A stretch of DNA of 64,000 nucleotides from positions 14,954 to 78,953 of the forward strand of contig CAZMAM010000001.1 of the NCBI GenBank assembly GCA_964564305.1, written 5' to 3'. The notes below the pieces were generated by a model that was not told the DNA's origin, did not search any database, and worked only from the letters and a program-made list of their open reading frames with translations. Numbering within the stretch: position 1 is the stretch's first letter; every line of letters starts with the position of its first letter. A program made the position numbers and the translations under genes. Source of the stretch: RGIG1959 sp964564305. Lineage in GTDB: Bacteria; Bacillota; Clostridia; Oscillospirales; Acutalibacteraceae. Below, in pieces: positions 24,942-33,793 of the stretch.

Positions 24942-25679
24942 TTATTCACATTTTCCGAAATTTCGCCGGAGCATCTCCTTTTCCCGCTCGGTGAGCGAAA
25001 GTTTTTCGAGCATATCCGGGCGCTTTTGCGCGGTGCGCAGCAGGGACTGTTCCCGCCGCCATTCGGCAATCTTTTCGTGGTGTCCGGAAAGCAATACGGC
25101 GGGCACTTCCCTGCCCTCCCACACGGCCGGGCGGGTATACTGGGGGTATTCCAGCAAGCCGGAAAAATGGCTCTCCTCTTCAAAGCAGACGCTGTCCGCC
25201 AGCACGCCGGGCACCATGCGGGCAACGCAGTCGATAAGCGTCAGCGCAGGCAACTCCCCGCCCGTGAGCACGTAATCGCCCAGCGAAATTTCCTCATCGG
25301 CCAGCGCTTCAATCACGCGTTCGTCCACGCCCTCGTAATGGCCGCACAGCACGCACAGGTCATCCAAACCGGCCAGTTCCCTCGCTTTTTGCTGGGTCAG
25401 CACGGCCCCTTGCGGAGACATATAGACCAAATGCGGCCGAACGCCCCTTTGCCGGCAAACGGCGCGAAAACAATCGGCGATCGGCTGGGGATACATCACC
25501 ATTCCCCTGCCCCCGCCGTACGGATAATCGTCCACCTGGTTTTGTTTGTTTTCGGTGTAATCCCGAATTTGATGGCATCGGATATCCAGCAAGCCTTTGT
25601 TTCGCGCGCGCCCGATAATGCTTTGCGAAAGCACCGCTTCGCACATTTCGGGAAACAGCGTCATAATATCAATCCGCAT
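24942..25679 (-). CDS. trmD: tRNA (guanine-N1)-methyltransferase
   Basis: A 245-residue SPOUT-class enzyme that makes m1G37 in tRNAs, preventing frameshifts. Diagnostic blocks are MRIDIMTLFPEM at the start, YPYGGGRGMVM, LCGHYEGVDERV and the knot region ISLGDYVLTGGE. Length is normal. It overlaps rimM by 11 bases, the common rimM-trmD pair. rpsP and rplS, which often flank this pair, are not here. Confidence 0.97.
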   Translation of the reverse strand: MRIDIMTLFPEMCEAVLSQSIIGRARNKGLLDIRCHQIRDYTENKQNQVDDYPYGGGRGMVMYPQPIADCFRAVCRQRGVRPHLVYMSPQGAVLTQQKARELAGLDDLCVLCGHYEGVDERVIEALADEEISLGDYVLTGGELPALTLIDCVARMVPGVLADSVCFEEESHFSGLLEYPQYTRPAVWEGREVPAVLLSGHHEKIAEWRREQSLLRTAQKRPDMLEKLSLTEREKEMLRRNFGKCE

Positions 25680-26181
25680 CGTCGAACATCCCCTTTATCG
25701 GGCGGATATACACCGTTTCGCCTTCGATATCCACTTTTTGAATAAAAAAAGGAACCGCGGGAATCAAGACTTCTCCCTTGGAAGTTGATACATGGTACAG
25801 ATTGTTTTCTCCAATTTGGCTGACATCGCTCACCGTGCCGTAAACGGCCCCGCAATCCGCGTCCACCACGCGAAGACCGATGAGATCGCTAATCAAATAC
25901 CGACCGGGGGCAAGCGGCAAATCCTCTCGCTTCACATACAGCATCCGCCCGCGCAGCGCCTGCGCCTCCTGCGGGGTATTGACCCCATCAAGAGCGACCA
26001 GCGCATTGGATTGGTGTGCGCGGCAGCGAACCCGAACCGGATTTTGCCCGGATTCGTCCCAGTACAGCGTGTGAATCGGCACAAATTGCCCGGGACTGTC
26101 GCACCACGGGCGAACCTTGACCTCGCCGCGCACCCCGTGCGTCCCGACAATCTGACCGATCTCCAAATACGGTTTTTTCAC
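25669..26181 (-). CDS. rimM: 16S rRNA processing protein RimM
   Basis: A 170-residue 30S maturation factor with the N-terminal RimM beta barrel (YLEIGQIVGTHGVRGEVKV) and C-terminal PRC-barrel region (LIGLRVVDADCGAVYGTV, LIPAVPFFIQKVD). GTG 26181 is chosen since homologues begin there and GGGGGG stands just upstream; an in-frame ATG at 26319 would add 46 residues unlike any RimM. It follows a small ferredoxin gene by 154 bp and overlaps trmD. Confidence 0.94.
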   Translation of the reverse strand: MKKPYLEIGQIVGTHGVRGEVKVRPWCDSPGQFVPIHTLYWDESGQNPVRVRCRAHQSNALVALDGVNTPQEAQALRGRMLYVKREDLPLAPGRYLISDLIGLRVVDADCGAVYGTVSDVSQIGENNLYHVSTSKGEVLIPAVPFFIQKVDIEGETVYIRPIKGMFDDAD

Positions 26182-26315
26182 GGTTACCCCCCAAACCTCC
26201 TGAACGAATTCCGAAGCATAAAACGCATCTATTTCTATAGCCATGTTCAATGCATCATAATACAAAAGACCGCCGCGAAAGCGCAATGTGCCGCCGCGGC
26301 GATCCTTTTTGACAA

Positions 26316-26341
26316 TCATCGCTTACTCTCATCGCTTACTC
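26316..26341. repeat. Two tandem 13-bp copies
   Basis: TCATCGCTTACTC occurs at 26316-26328 and again at 26329-26341, spanning the ferredoxin stop codon. It looks like a small recent duplication. Confidence 0.85.
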
Positions 26342-26506
26342 TGCAGACGGAGCGGAAACGGGGCAGACATCCGCGCAAGCGCCGCATTCGATGCAGGAAT
26401 CCGCATCGATTTCGTACTTGCCGTCTCCTTCCGAAATGGCGGACACCGGACATCCGTCCGCGCAAGCGCCGCAAGCGATGCAATCATCGGAAATTTTGTA
26501 TGCCAT
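26336..26506 (-). CDS. 2[4Fe-4S] ferredoxin
   Basis: A 56-residue clostridial-type ferredoxin with two CxxCxxCxxxCP motifs (CIACGACADGCP and CIECGACADVCP), giving two [4Fe-4S] clusters in a pseudo-twofold fold. It is a low-potential electron carrier of the anaerobic cytoplasm. ATG 26506 has AAAGGAGG 9 nt upstream; the stop TAA is at 26338-26336, inside the tandem repeat. It is the first gene before rimM-trmD, an unusual partner, and may be independently expressed. Confidence 0.95.
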   Translation of the reverse strand: MAYKISDDCIACGACADGCPVSAISEGDGKYEIDADSCIECGACADVCPVSAPSAE

Positions 26507-26626
26507 GGAAATGAACCTCCTTTAAGCGGATTTTACAAGGGAAGCTCCCCTTTCGCACTTATCATAGCATATTCCAAAGAAAATGCAAGCACTTTTTGAC
26601 GGGAGTCCCCGGCCGTTTTTCTTTCT

Positions 26627-27565
26627 TTAGATGTCGTCGGACGAAACATCCGTTTCTGTTTCCGAGCGCAAATCTTTACGCGGTACGGCCTTTACCCCGA
26701 TCCGGCGGTCGCGGCGAAATCCGGCGGGAGGCTCGGGCGGTTTTTCGGGGTGGGAAACGCGCAAAGCGGTAAGTTCCTCCCGGTCAAAAACCGCCGGGGG
26801 CGCATCCGGAGAAGTATCCAGACAAACCTTTACTCTTCCCGTAATGAGGTTCACTTCCTGAACCACGCCGCGCCCTTGGGGCGTATCCACCGTATCGCCC
26901 TGAAGCGGAGTAATCTCCATTAAATGCTCGTAGGCGTCCTGTTCGTATTGCAGGCAGCACATCAACCGGCCGCAGGAGCCGGAAATCTTGGCGGGATTCA
27001 GAGAAAGCCCCTGCTCCTTTGCCATTTTAATCGAAACCGGCTGAAAATCCTCCAGAAACTGAGCGCAGCAAAACGGCCTTCCGCAAACGGCGATGCCGCC
27101 CAGCATTTTGGCTTCGTCCCTGACCCCGATTTGCCGCAGTTCGATGCGGGTGTGAAAGAGCGACGCGAGATCCCGCACCAAATCGCGAAAATCCACCCGG
27201 CCGTCGGCGGTAAAATAAAACAGGATTTTGGAATTGTCAAACGAAAACTCCACATCCACCAATTTCATTTCCAGATGATGCGCCCGAATGCGCTGCTGGC
27301 AAAGACTGAGCGTTTCTTTTTTCCTCGCCTCGTTTTCCCGCATACGGGCCACATCGTCTTCTTCCGCCTTGCGCAACACGCTGCGCAAAGGGCGCTTTAG
27401 CTGCGCGTCCGTCACTTCTCGGTTGGGGCGAACCACTTCACCGCATTCCACGCCGCGCGCCGTTTCCACTATGGCGTATTCGCCTTTTTCAAAGTGCAAA
27501 TCTCCGGGATCAAAATCATACACCTTTCCGGTGTTCTTAAACCGTACTCCGATAATTTCCGCCAC
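26627..27565 (-). CDS. ricT: RicT/YaaT family PSP1-domain protein
   Basis: A 312-residue PSP1-domain protein. Conserved cysteine clusters CGRPFCC and CGRLMCC near residues 160-215 match those of RicT, which with RicA and RicF forms an Fe-S-containing complex that steers RNase Y in Bacillus. The C-terminal roughly 60 residues are Pro/Arg-rich and not conserved. Start is GTG 27565 (GGAGG 7 nt upstream) or the TTG one codon before. It follows holB by 12 bases, as yaaT follows holB in Bacillus. RicA and RicF are not in this window. Confidence 0.9.
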   Translation of the reverse strand: MAEIIGVRFKNTGKVYDFDPGDLHFEKGEYAIVETARGVECGEVVRPNREVTDAQLKRPLRSVLRKAEEDDVARMRENEARKKETLSLCQQRIRAHHLEMKLVDVEFSFDNSKILFYFTADGRVDFRDLVRDLASLFHTRIELRQIGVRDEAKMLGGIAVCGRPFCCAQFLEDFQPVSIKMAKEQGLSLNPAKISGSCGRLMCCLQYEQDAYEHLMEITPLQGDTVDTPQGRGVVQEVNLITGRVKVCLDTSPDAPPAVFDREELTALRVSHPEKPPEPPAGFRRDRRIGVKAVPRKDLRSETETDVSSDDI

Positions 27566-27577
27566 CAAAATTCCTCC

Positions 27578-28558
27578 TTACCGCCCGGCCGCTTCTCTCA
27601 GCCGCGCGCAAAGCAGCGTACACAAAAGCGCCTGATTCATATTGCGGGTTCTGTCTGTCACGGCGGTTTGCACCGCCTCTATCGCCTTCATCAGGTTTTC
27701 CGCCGTCAGTTCGCGCGAAAGCCGCCGGGAAACCTCCGGCGCGCATCCGCCGCAAGCTTCCGCGCCCAAATTCAGCGCCAAAGCATCGCGAAACACCGAA
27801 AGCAAACCGGAAAGCACCGCGTCCGTCAACGGCTTATCCCGCTCCAGCGGCGCCAACGCGGCAAGCAGGGAAAACGCCTGCGGCGACGTGATTTCCCCGG
27901 CAATGGCGGCAATGCGCCCGGTGAGCAAAGCGGTATCTTCCTGTTCGCTCTCCAGCACCGCCCCAATACATCCTCCGTGCAGGCGGATACGGGCCAGCAA
28001 TTCATCTTCCGCCAGCGGCAGCCGGGATTTTAAGAAAGCCAGCGCTTCCGATTCCTCAACGCCCTGAAGCGAAAGACAGATACAGCGGGAACAAACCGTC
28101 GGCAGCAGCCGGGAGCGGCTCACCGCCGTAATCACCATTACCATATACGCGGGCGGCTCTTCCAATACTTTAAGCAAAGCGTTCTGCGCCGGGGCGCCCA
28201 TACAGTCGGCGTCCAGAATCAGCGCCACTTTGTGTTCCGCTTCGTTGGGCAATACCGCAGCGGTGTCCCGCAAAGTCCGCATCATATCCACGCTGAGGCT
28301 CTTTTGGGTTCCGTCCCCCCGGTAAACGGAAATATCCGCGTGACCGGTTTCGGCCTTGCGGCAGGCGGCACATTCCCCGCAAGGCTTTTCTTGCCGGGAA
28401 GTACACACCGCGGCTTGGGCAATCAGATGTGCCAGTGTCTTTTTTCCGGAGCCTTTCGGGCCCTCCAGCAGCAGCGCATGCGGGATTCTGCCGGAATCCA
28501 CCGCTCTTGAGAGGGTTTCCTTGACCAAGGGATTGCCCGCAAAATTTTCAAACCGCAT
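27578..28558 (-). CDS. holB: DNA polymerase III subunit delta prime
   Basis: A 326-residue clamp-loader subunit of the AAA+ family. It has P-loop GPKGSGKKT (about 34-42), the zinc-binding CGECAAC region (about 61-67), and the SRC sensor (TVCSRCICL near 170). It works with tau/gamma and delta to load the beta clamp during replication. ATG 28558 begins MRFENFAGNPLV, as in homologues. It starts 4 bases after the upstream lipoprotein gene and precedes ricT. Confidence 0.92.
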   Translation of the reverse strand: MRFENFAGNPLVKETLSRAVDSGRIPHALLLEGPKGSGKKTLAHLIAQAAVCTSRQEKPCGECAACRKAETGHADISVYRGDGTQKSLSVDMMRTLRDTAAVLPNEAEHKVALILDADCMGAPAQNALLKVLEEPPAYMVMVITAVSRSRLLPTVCSRCICLSLQGVEESEALAFLKSRLPLAEDELLARIRLHGGCIGAVLESEQEDTALLTGRIAAIAGEITSPQAFSLLAALAPLERDKPLTDAVLSGLLSVFRDALALNLGAEACGGCAPEVSRRLSRELTAENLMKAIEAVQTAVTDRTRNMNQALLCTLLCARLREAAGR

Positions 28559-28562
28559 CGCG

Positions 28563-29117
28563 TTACCCCATCGACGAAAGCATCTGTGCAGACCAGCAGG
28601 TGCCGACATAAGACGGCGATGCCTCGGCATCGTCCAGGCAATCGTACACAAATAAATCCATGGTCATGCCGCTTGAATCCGGCTGCCCGCCCAATTGGGC
28701 ATACCGGCGCGTGCTCTCCACCGTCTCACTGCCCGACCCGGCGGGCAGTTCCATACGCACCGTCTGGGTATAGATACTGCCGTCAAAAGCGGTAATAATC
28801 CAAACGGGCACTGTGTACACTTCGGTTTTACAGGTATACCTCCCCGGCATGCCCCGCAAAATATTCAGCAGCTGCGGATCTATGTACAGGGACATTTCCC
28901 CCGAGGCGTAAGCGGTAATACAGGCCTGAAGCGCTTCCCTGTCCAAAGGAGTGACCACCAGCGGAAATTCGTTTGATTCCTGCTGCGAACCGGTAAGGGA
29001 ATCACCGGAAAAAGAAGACGGCTCCTTTATTGAGGGATTCTCGGAAGATGTGCCGGAGCATCCACTCAGCAGCAACAGCCCGACCATAAGGCCCAGCAAA
29101 ACCGGCTTGATTTTCAT
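28563..29117 (-). CDS. Putative lipoprotein, unknown
   Basis: A 184-residue protein with a lipoprotein signal: MKIKPVLLGLMVGLL followed by LLSGC, lipid-modified at about C20. The rest is a Ser/Glu-rich linker and a small domain of about 130 residues with no motif I recognise. ATG 29117 has AGGAGG 6 nt upstream. It lies between the PLP decarboxylase and holB, just where thymidylate kinase and yaaQ/yaaR sit in Bacillus; it ends 4 bases before holB starts. Confidence 0.7.
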   Translation of the reverse strand: MKIKPVLLGLMVGLLLLSGCSGTSSENPSIKEPSSFSGDSLTGSQQESNEFPLVVTPLDREALQACITAYASGEMSLYIDPQLLNILRGMPGRYTCKTEVYTVPVWIITAFDGSIYTQTVRMELPAGSGSETVESTRRYAQLGGQPDSSGMTMDLFVYDCLDDAEASPSYVGTCWSAQMLSSMG

Positions 29118-29185
29118 ACGGTACCTCCTCATGCCCGAATCATACCCGAAAATTTATACAACAATCCGCTGTGTTCGGCGCCGCG

Positions 29186-30496
29186 TTACCCGACAACAGC
29201 AATTTCCCCGATGCCGGCGCCTTGGAGCCAAGCGGCCAATTGCGGCGTAATGCGCTCTCCCGGCACTACCGCCGCCACTCCCGGAGGGCACGGGCAAACC
29301 GCTTCGGCGGCAATTCTCCCGGCGGAAGCCGAAACCGCAACGGTCTCGCCCGGGCACATAACGGCTTCCCGAAGCGACATCTCCCGGCGGGGCAAACGTG
29401 AAGTCAAACCGGCCGAAAACACACAGGGTTTGGCGGGAGGAAGACCGGCCTTTGCCAAACGCAAAACCGCTGCGCTCAACGCGGAAAAATCGGCGTCCGT
29501 TTGCAGCGGAGAGGGCAGCAGCACCACATACCGCGCGTCGGCATATTCCGGTTCCACGCCGCATTCCCGAAGCCGATCGGCTGCGGCGAGCGCGTCTTTT
29601 TCCCCGCAATCCAGCGTTATCCGCGCGGGATCGCGCCGGTTTTTGGGAAAAGCCGTCATCCCGGCAGCTTCAACGGATGCGCGAACGCCGGCTAACCGGC
29701 CCGGAAGAGCGGCGAACGCCGCCTTTCCCTCCCGCTGCCACCACTCGCGCGCCAAATCCAGAGAAAGCAGAACAATAAACGAGGGGGATGTGGAACCGAA
29801 CCGCGCCATGGTCTGTTTGACCGTTCGCGGTGAAAACGAAGAAAAAGCCCCGTCTTTCGCCATATGCATCACCGCGCCTCCGGTGAGCACCGGCAATGTT
29901 TTGTGCCACGAATCCGCCGTGATATCCGCACCCAGCTCAAGGGGGTGCAACCCGTATGCGCCCAAATGCGATCCGTGCGCGTTATCCACCAGCAAAGCGG
30001 CGCCGCTTTTGTGACAAATTTCGGCAACCTCGCGAATATTGGCCGTATTGCCGTAATAATCCGGCGAAGTCAGGTACACCGTGCGCGCATGTGTGGCTTT
30101 TAACGCCGCCTGTACGGCTTCGGGCGAACACTCGGTGAGCCAATAAGGCCGCATATCGAGCAGCGCCGCCGCGTGCACGGCCGAACGGTGCGCGTTGCGC
30201 GCCATCACTATATCCCGCCCCCGCGAGCGCGCAAGGCAAAGCATTGTTTGAATACACAGGGTGCATCCGCCCGCGGAAAAAAATGTCTGCCCCGCGCCGA
30301 AAGCCTCCGCCGCCGCTTGCTCCGCCCGCTCTATGGCATCCCCGCCCTCATACAGCGAACCGGTTTCGGTCAGCTCCGTTAAATCGAAACCGATCGGCAG
30401 TGAAAGCCAATCCACCCGGCCTTTGTGCCCGGGCGTATGAAAAGAAATGCGGTTTTTCCCGACATACGCGCAAAGCGCATCGTACAGCGGCGTCAA
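29186..30496 (-). CDS. Orn/Lys/Arg decarboxylase family protein
   Basis: A 436-residue PLP enzyme of the short YaaO/SpeA type. The N-terminal signature SFHTPGHKG is present, and the PLP lysine is expected in the SWHKTLPVLTGGAVMH motif (about residue 200), with the aspartate in LLVDNAHGSHLG. The substrate (arginine, lysine or ornithine) cannot be read from the sequence. TTG 30496 is chosen: it overlaps the queG-like stop as TTGA and has GAAGGA upstream. The order decarboxylase ... holB-ricT matches yaaO ... holB-yaaT of Bacillus, minus tmk. Confidence 0.85.
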   Translation of the reverse strand: MTPLYDALCAYVGKNRISFHTPGHKGRVDWLSLPIGFDLTELTETGSLYEGGDAIERAEQAAAEAFGAGQTFFSAGGCTLCIQTMLCLARSRGRDIVMARNAHRSAVHAAALLDMRPYWLTECSPEAVQAALKATHARTVYLTSPDYYGNTANIREVAEICHKSGAALLVDNAHGSHLGAYGLHPLELGADITADSWHKTLPVLTGGAVMHMAKDGAFSSFSPRTVKQTMARFGSTSPSFIVLLSLDLAREWWQREGKAAFAALPGRLAGVRASVEAAGMTAFPKNRRDPARITLDCGEKDALAAADRLRECGVEPEYADARYVVLLPSPLQTDADFSALSAAVLRLAKAGLPPAKPCVFSAGLTSRLPRREMSLREAVMCPGETVAVSASAGRIAAEAVCPCPPGVAAVVPGERITPQLAAWLQGAGIGEIAVVG

Positions 30497-31284
30497 GGCA
30501 ATCCTTCCTTCAGCAAATGCAAATTGCGCCTGACCGTCTCCGCCCCGCGCCAACCGTACGCCTTATGGCGCAAATCGGAAAGCGACTGTTCGGAAAGCCA
30601 CGGCTCATATCCGGAAAAACACGGATGCGGGCAAGCCGTGACGCCGGTATTCATCGGGCAGACCTCCTGGCAGCGGTCGCAGCCCCACGCCGATCCGCCC
30701 TTGTAAAGCAGCGCCTGCTCCCCAGGCGAAAGCGCGCCTTTTTTTTGCGTAATCGCGGAAAGACAGGATGTGCGGTCGCTGCCCGGCAGACATTTCCCCG
30801 GACACACCCGCGCACAGGCGCCGCAGTGCAAGCATTCCGTTCGCCCGACAACGGCGGGAGACAGCGGCAAAGGCGTCACCATGCAGCCGATGAACACATA
30901 CGAACCGTATTTCGGATGAATCAGCAGGCCGTTATCTCCCCTGACGCCAAGCCCGGCAGCCACAGCGCACGATACCTCGGGAAGAGGAGAATTATCCATA
31001 AACGGTTCGCAAGGGGCGCCGAAAGTTTCGGAAATTTGCGCGGAAACGGATTTTAAAACATTTCCCGCCGCCTCATGATAATCCGGAACGGCGGCGTAAC
31101 GGCTGATGTTGCGCGGACGGCTGTCGCAAAAAGCATAGGGAAACAAAACGACAATCACGGATTTTGCCTCTTTCGGCAAACGGGAGGCGGCACGGCAGGA
31201 AAGCAAATATTCCGGACAAAACGCGCAAAAGCCGTACGCATCGATGCCCGCCTGCCGCAAAATGCGCGCAATGACCTCCTCCAT
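30493..31284 (-). CDS. QueG-like double [4Fe-4S] protein
   Basis: A 263-residue protein resembling epoxyqueuosine reductase QueG. It contains an RNISRYA-x-DYH-type motif (RNISRYAAVPDYH), a VDNSPLPE-like block (MDNSPLPEVSCAVAAGLG), GDNGLLIHPKYGSYVFIG, and two 4Fe-4S motifs (CLHCGACARVCP region and CDRCQEVCP). It is about 100 residues shorter than full QueG, lacking the C-terminal HEAT-like part, so it may be a related reductase of unknown substrate. ATG 31284 has AAGGGGG upstream. It overlaps the decarboxylase start. Confidence 0.75.
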   Translation of the reverse strand: MEEVIARILRQAGIDAYGFCAFCPEYLLSCRAASRLPKEAKSVIVVLFPYAFCDSRPRNISRYAAVPDYHEAAGNVLKSVSAQISETFGAPCEPFMDNSPLPEVSCAVAAGLGVRGDNGLLIHPKYGSYVFIGCMVTPLPLSPAVVGRTECLHCGACARVCPGKCLPGSDRTSCLSAITQKKGALSPGEQALLYKGGSAWGCDRCQEVCPMNTGVTACPHPCFSGYEPWLSEQSLSDLRHKAYGWRGAETVRRNLHLLKEGLP

Positions 31285-31331
31285 GGTTCCCCCTTGCTTC
31301 CTGAATTTCACTTTGCCCAATCAAAACACTT

Positions 31332-31955
31332 TTATACAAACCGTTGCCCGTCGGCCGTCAGCAGCCTTACCCGCGTGACCCGGCAGGGCGGATCCCCCGC
31401 CGCACGCAAAAACAAAAACGGGCTGACGGTGGTTTCCCCCAAGGGGAGATGCATTTGAAGCGTAAGTGTTTCGGAATCCCACGATATATCGGTCATCAGC
31501 GGGCGAATATCCAGGGATTTCACGCCTTTTTTGGTCTTCTTTTCCGCCAAGAGATGAGGCTCCGCCAAGATTTTTTCCACATCCGGAACGGAGCCGGGCT
31601 CAAACCGGAAACGATATTCGGCGGCGGCAATCTGCCCCGCCTTCATTTGCGGAGAATCGGCGGAAATCACGCGAATCCCCTGCGGGGCGGCCGGGGACAT
31701 CCGCCGGACAATTTCCTCTGTCTCCATCGGAAGTTTCAAGCGGAAATCCATGGACTCATCCAAGCCCTCCAACCCCAGCGCCAGCGGAGACGCAAACGTG
31801 ACATACGGATGGCGGTGAAATCCCTCGGTGTACCACACGGGAATCTGTGCCCGCCGCAAAACGCGAATCATAGTGCGCTGAAGATCTAAATGCGACATAT
31901 ACACAGCGTTGCCCGTCTTGGCAAAACGAAGACGAACCGGTTCAGCGGCGTTCAA
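31332..31955 (-). CDS. TIGR03936/DUF2344 family radical-SAM-linked protein
   Basis: A 207-residue protein that opens with VRLRFAKTGNAVYMSHLDLQR and has the FHRHPYVTFASPLALGLEG block typical of DUF2344. These proteins are encoded next to, or fused to, the TIGR03960 radical SAM enzyme; that gene is directly upstream and overlaps by 14 bases. The role is unknown. The start is probably TTG 31955 (GAGGG upstream) or GTG 31958. Often followed by rng and rplU, which are not here. Confidence 0.85.
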   Translation of the reverse strand: MNAAEPVRLRFAKTGNAVYMSHLDLQRTMIRVLRRAQIPVWYTEGFHRHPYVTFASPLALGLEGLDESMDFRLKLPMETEEIVRRMSPAAPQGIRVISADSPQMKAGQIAAAEYRFRFEPGSVPDVEKILAEPHLLAEKKTKKGVKSLDIRPLMTDISWDSETLTLQMHLPLGETTVSPFLFLRAAGDPPCRVTRVRLLTADGQRFV

Positions 31956-33786
31956 CACACAGCCCTCCCCCAAAACAGGCGGCGCCGCAATGTGAACATT
32001 GCTCGCGGCAATTCGGCGTGGTCAAGCCCTGATGCGCCCGTTGGTTTTCCCGCCACAAAAATTCCCGGCTCACCCCGTAATCCAAGTGATCCCACGGGAA
32101 AACTTCATCCGGTTCCCTGCGCCGGTTGGCGTAAAATTCCGGATCGATTCCGTGCCGCTCAAAGATTTTCATCCAAAGGTCAAAGTGAAAATGTTCCGAC
32201 CAGGCATCCAGGTGACAGCCCTCTTGAAATGCGTCTTCGATGACGCCGCACAAACGCCGGTCTCCCCGGGCGAAAACCGCTTCCAAAAATCCGGTTTGCG
32301 CATCGTGCACCGACAGCGCAATTTTCTTGGTGGTCACCGAAGAGGCCAGCAGTTGTTTCTTTCGGCTCAACTGCTCTAAAGTATCCATCGGTTCCCACTG
32401 AAAAGGCGTAAAGGGCTTGGGCACAAAATTGGCTACGGAAGCGGATACCGTGACGCCTTTGCCCTTTGGTCGGTCCGGGCAGGCGTAATAAGCATCCACT
32501 ACCCGCTGTGCCAACCGGGCAATGCCAATCACATCTTCATCGGTTTCGGTGGGAAGGCCAATCATAAAATAAAGCTTGACGGCAGACCATCCACCGCGAA
32601 AAGCCTTAGCGGCCGTTTGCAAAATATCCGGTTCGGTGACATTTTTGTTGATGGCGTCCCGCAGCCGCTGCGTTCCCGCTTCCGGAGCAAATGTCAGCCC
32701 GCTGCGCCGCAAAACATTCAGCCGGTTGGCCTGTTCTTCGGAGAATCCGTCCACCCGCAGGGAGGGCAGGGACATATTGGTGTGTTCCGGTACCGCCCAT
32801 TCCAGCAAATCGGTCAGCAATTCGGGCAGGCGGGTATAATCGCCGGTGGAGAGCGAGGAAAGAGAAAATTCTTCGTACCCGGTATTTTGAATCAGCGCCC
32901 GGCTTTGGCGGTTGACGGTTTCCACCGATTTTTCCCGAACCGGCCGGTATAAAAACCCGGCCTGACAAAAACGGCACCCGCGAATGCACCCGCGGAAAAT
33001 TTCGCTCATGGCGCGGTCAAATACAATTTCCGTAAAAGGCACCACAAACTGTTCGGGAAAATACATTGTGTCGAGATTGCGAACAATCCGTTTGCGCACC
33101 TTTTCGGGCGCACCGTCTTTGGCGAGAATAGTTTTCACGGTACCGTCGGGGCAATAGTCGACTTCATACAGCGAAGGCACGTACACGCCTTCTATCCGGC
33201 AGACGTCTTTTAAAAAAGCCTGCTTGGAATACCCATTTTGCCGATGATATTTGTACCGTTCGTTGACCTCGAGATTGACCTCTTCCCCTTCCCCCAAAAT
33301 GAAGAAATCGAAAAAATCAGCAAGGGGTTCGGGATTGCATGTGCATGGGCCTCCGCCAATAACCAGAGGGTACCGCTCGTCCCTTTGCTCGGCGCGCAAA
33401 GGCACACCGGCGAGATCCAGCATATTCAGCACGCCGGTGTAACCGAGTTCGTATTGCAGGGTAAACGCCATAAAATCAAATTCCGCGACCGGATCGCGGC
33501 TTTCCAAACCGTACAGCGGAATGTGATTTTCCCGCATCAGGGCTTCCATATCGGTATCCGGCGCAAACACCCGCTCGCACCAAACATCGGGGAGAGAATT
33601 ATACAACCCGTAAAGAATCTTCATGCCCAGATGGGACATTCCGACTTCATATAAATCCGGGAAACAAAACGCGATGCGCACCGCTATTTGATTGGGATTT
33701 TTAATGACGCTTCCCCATTCCCCGCCGGTGTACCGGGCGGGCTTTTGCACTTTTAAGAAAAGCGATTGCAGCTTTTGCTTATCCAT
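31942..33786 (-). CDS. B12-binding-domain radical SAM protein, TIGR03960 family
   Basis: A 614-residue protein. An N-terminal cobalamin-binding-like region (about 20-180, FPDLYEVGMSHLGMKILY) precedes the radical SAM core with the cluster motif CIRGCRFC at about 290. The C-terminus has a cysteine group CSHCGAACFGGG. The substrate is unknown; family members may act on tRNA or rRNA since they neighbour ribosome genes. ATG 33786 has no strong ribosome site, so translation may depend on the rubrerythrin gene 7 bases upstream. It overlaps the TIGR03936 partner. Confidence 0.88.
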   Translation of the reverse strand: MDKQKLQSLFLKVQKPARYTGGEWGSVIKNPNQIAVRIAFCFPDLYEVGMSHLGMKILYGLYNSLPDVWCERVFAPDTDMEALMRENHIPLYGLESRDPVAEFDFMAFTLQYELGYTGVLNMLDLAGVPLRAEQRDERYPLVIGGGPCTCNPEPLADFFDFFILGEGEEVNLEVNERYKYHRQNGYSKQAFLKDVCRIEGVYVPSLYEVDYCPDGTVKTILAKDGAPEKVRKRIVRNLDTMYFPEQFVVPFTEIVFDRAMSEIFRGCIRGCRFCQAGFLYRPVREKSVETVNRQSRALIQNTGYEEFSLSSLSTGDYTRLPELLTDLLEWAVPEHTNMSLPSLRVDGFSEEQANRLNVLRRSGLTFAPEAGTQRLRDAINKNVTEPDILQTAAKAFRGGWSAVKLYFMIGLPTETDEDVIGIARLAQRVVDAYYACPDRPKGKGVTVSASVANFVPKPFTPFQWEPMDTLEQLSRKKQLLASSVTTKKIALSVHDAQTGFLEAVFARGDRRLCGVIEDAFQEGCHLDAWSEHFHFDLWMKIFERHGIDPEFYANRRREPDEVFPWDHLDYGVSREFLWRENQRAHQGLTTPNCREQCSHCGAACFGGGLCVERR

Positions 33787-33793
33787 AGACGGT

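Noticed and set aside
26182..26319. N-terminal extension of RimM to the ATG at 26319
   Set aside because: The 46 added residues do not resemble RimM, and GTG 26181 has a good ribosome site and matches homologue starts.
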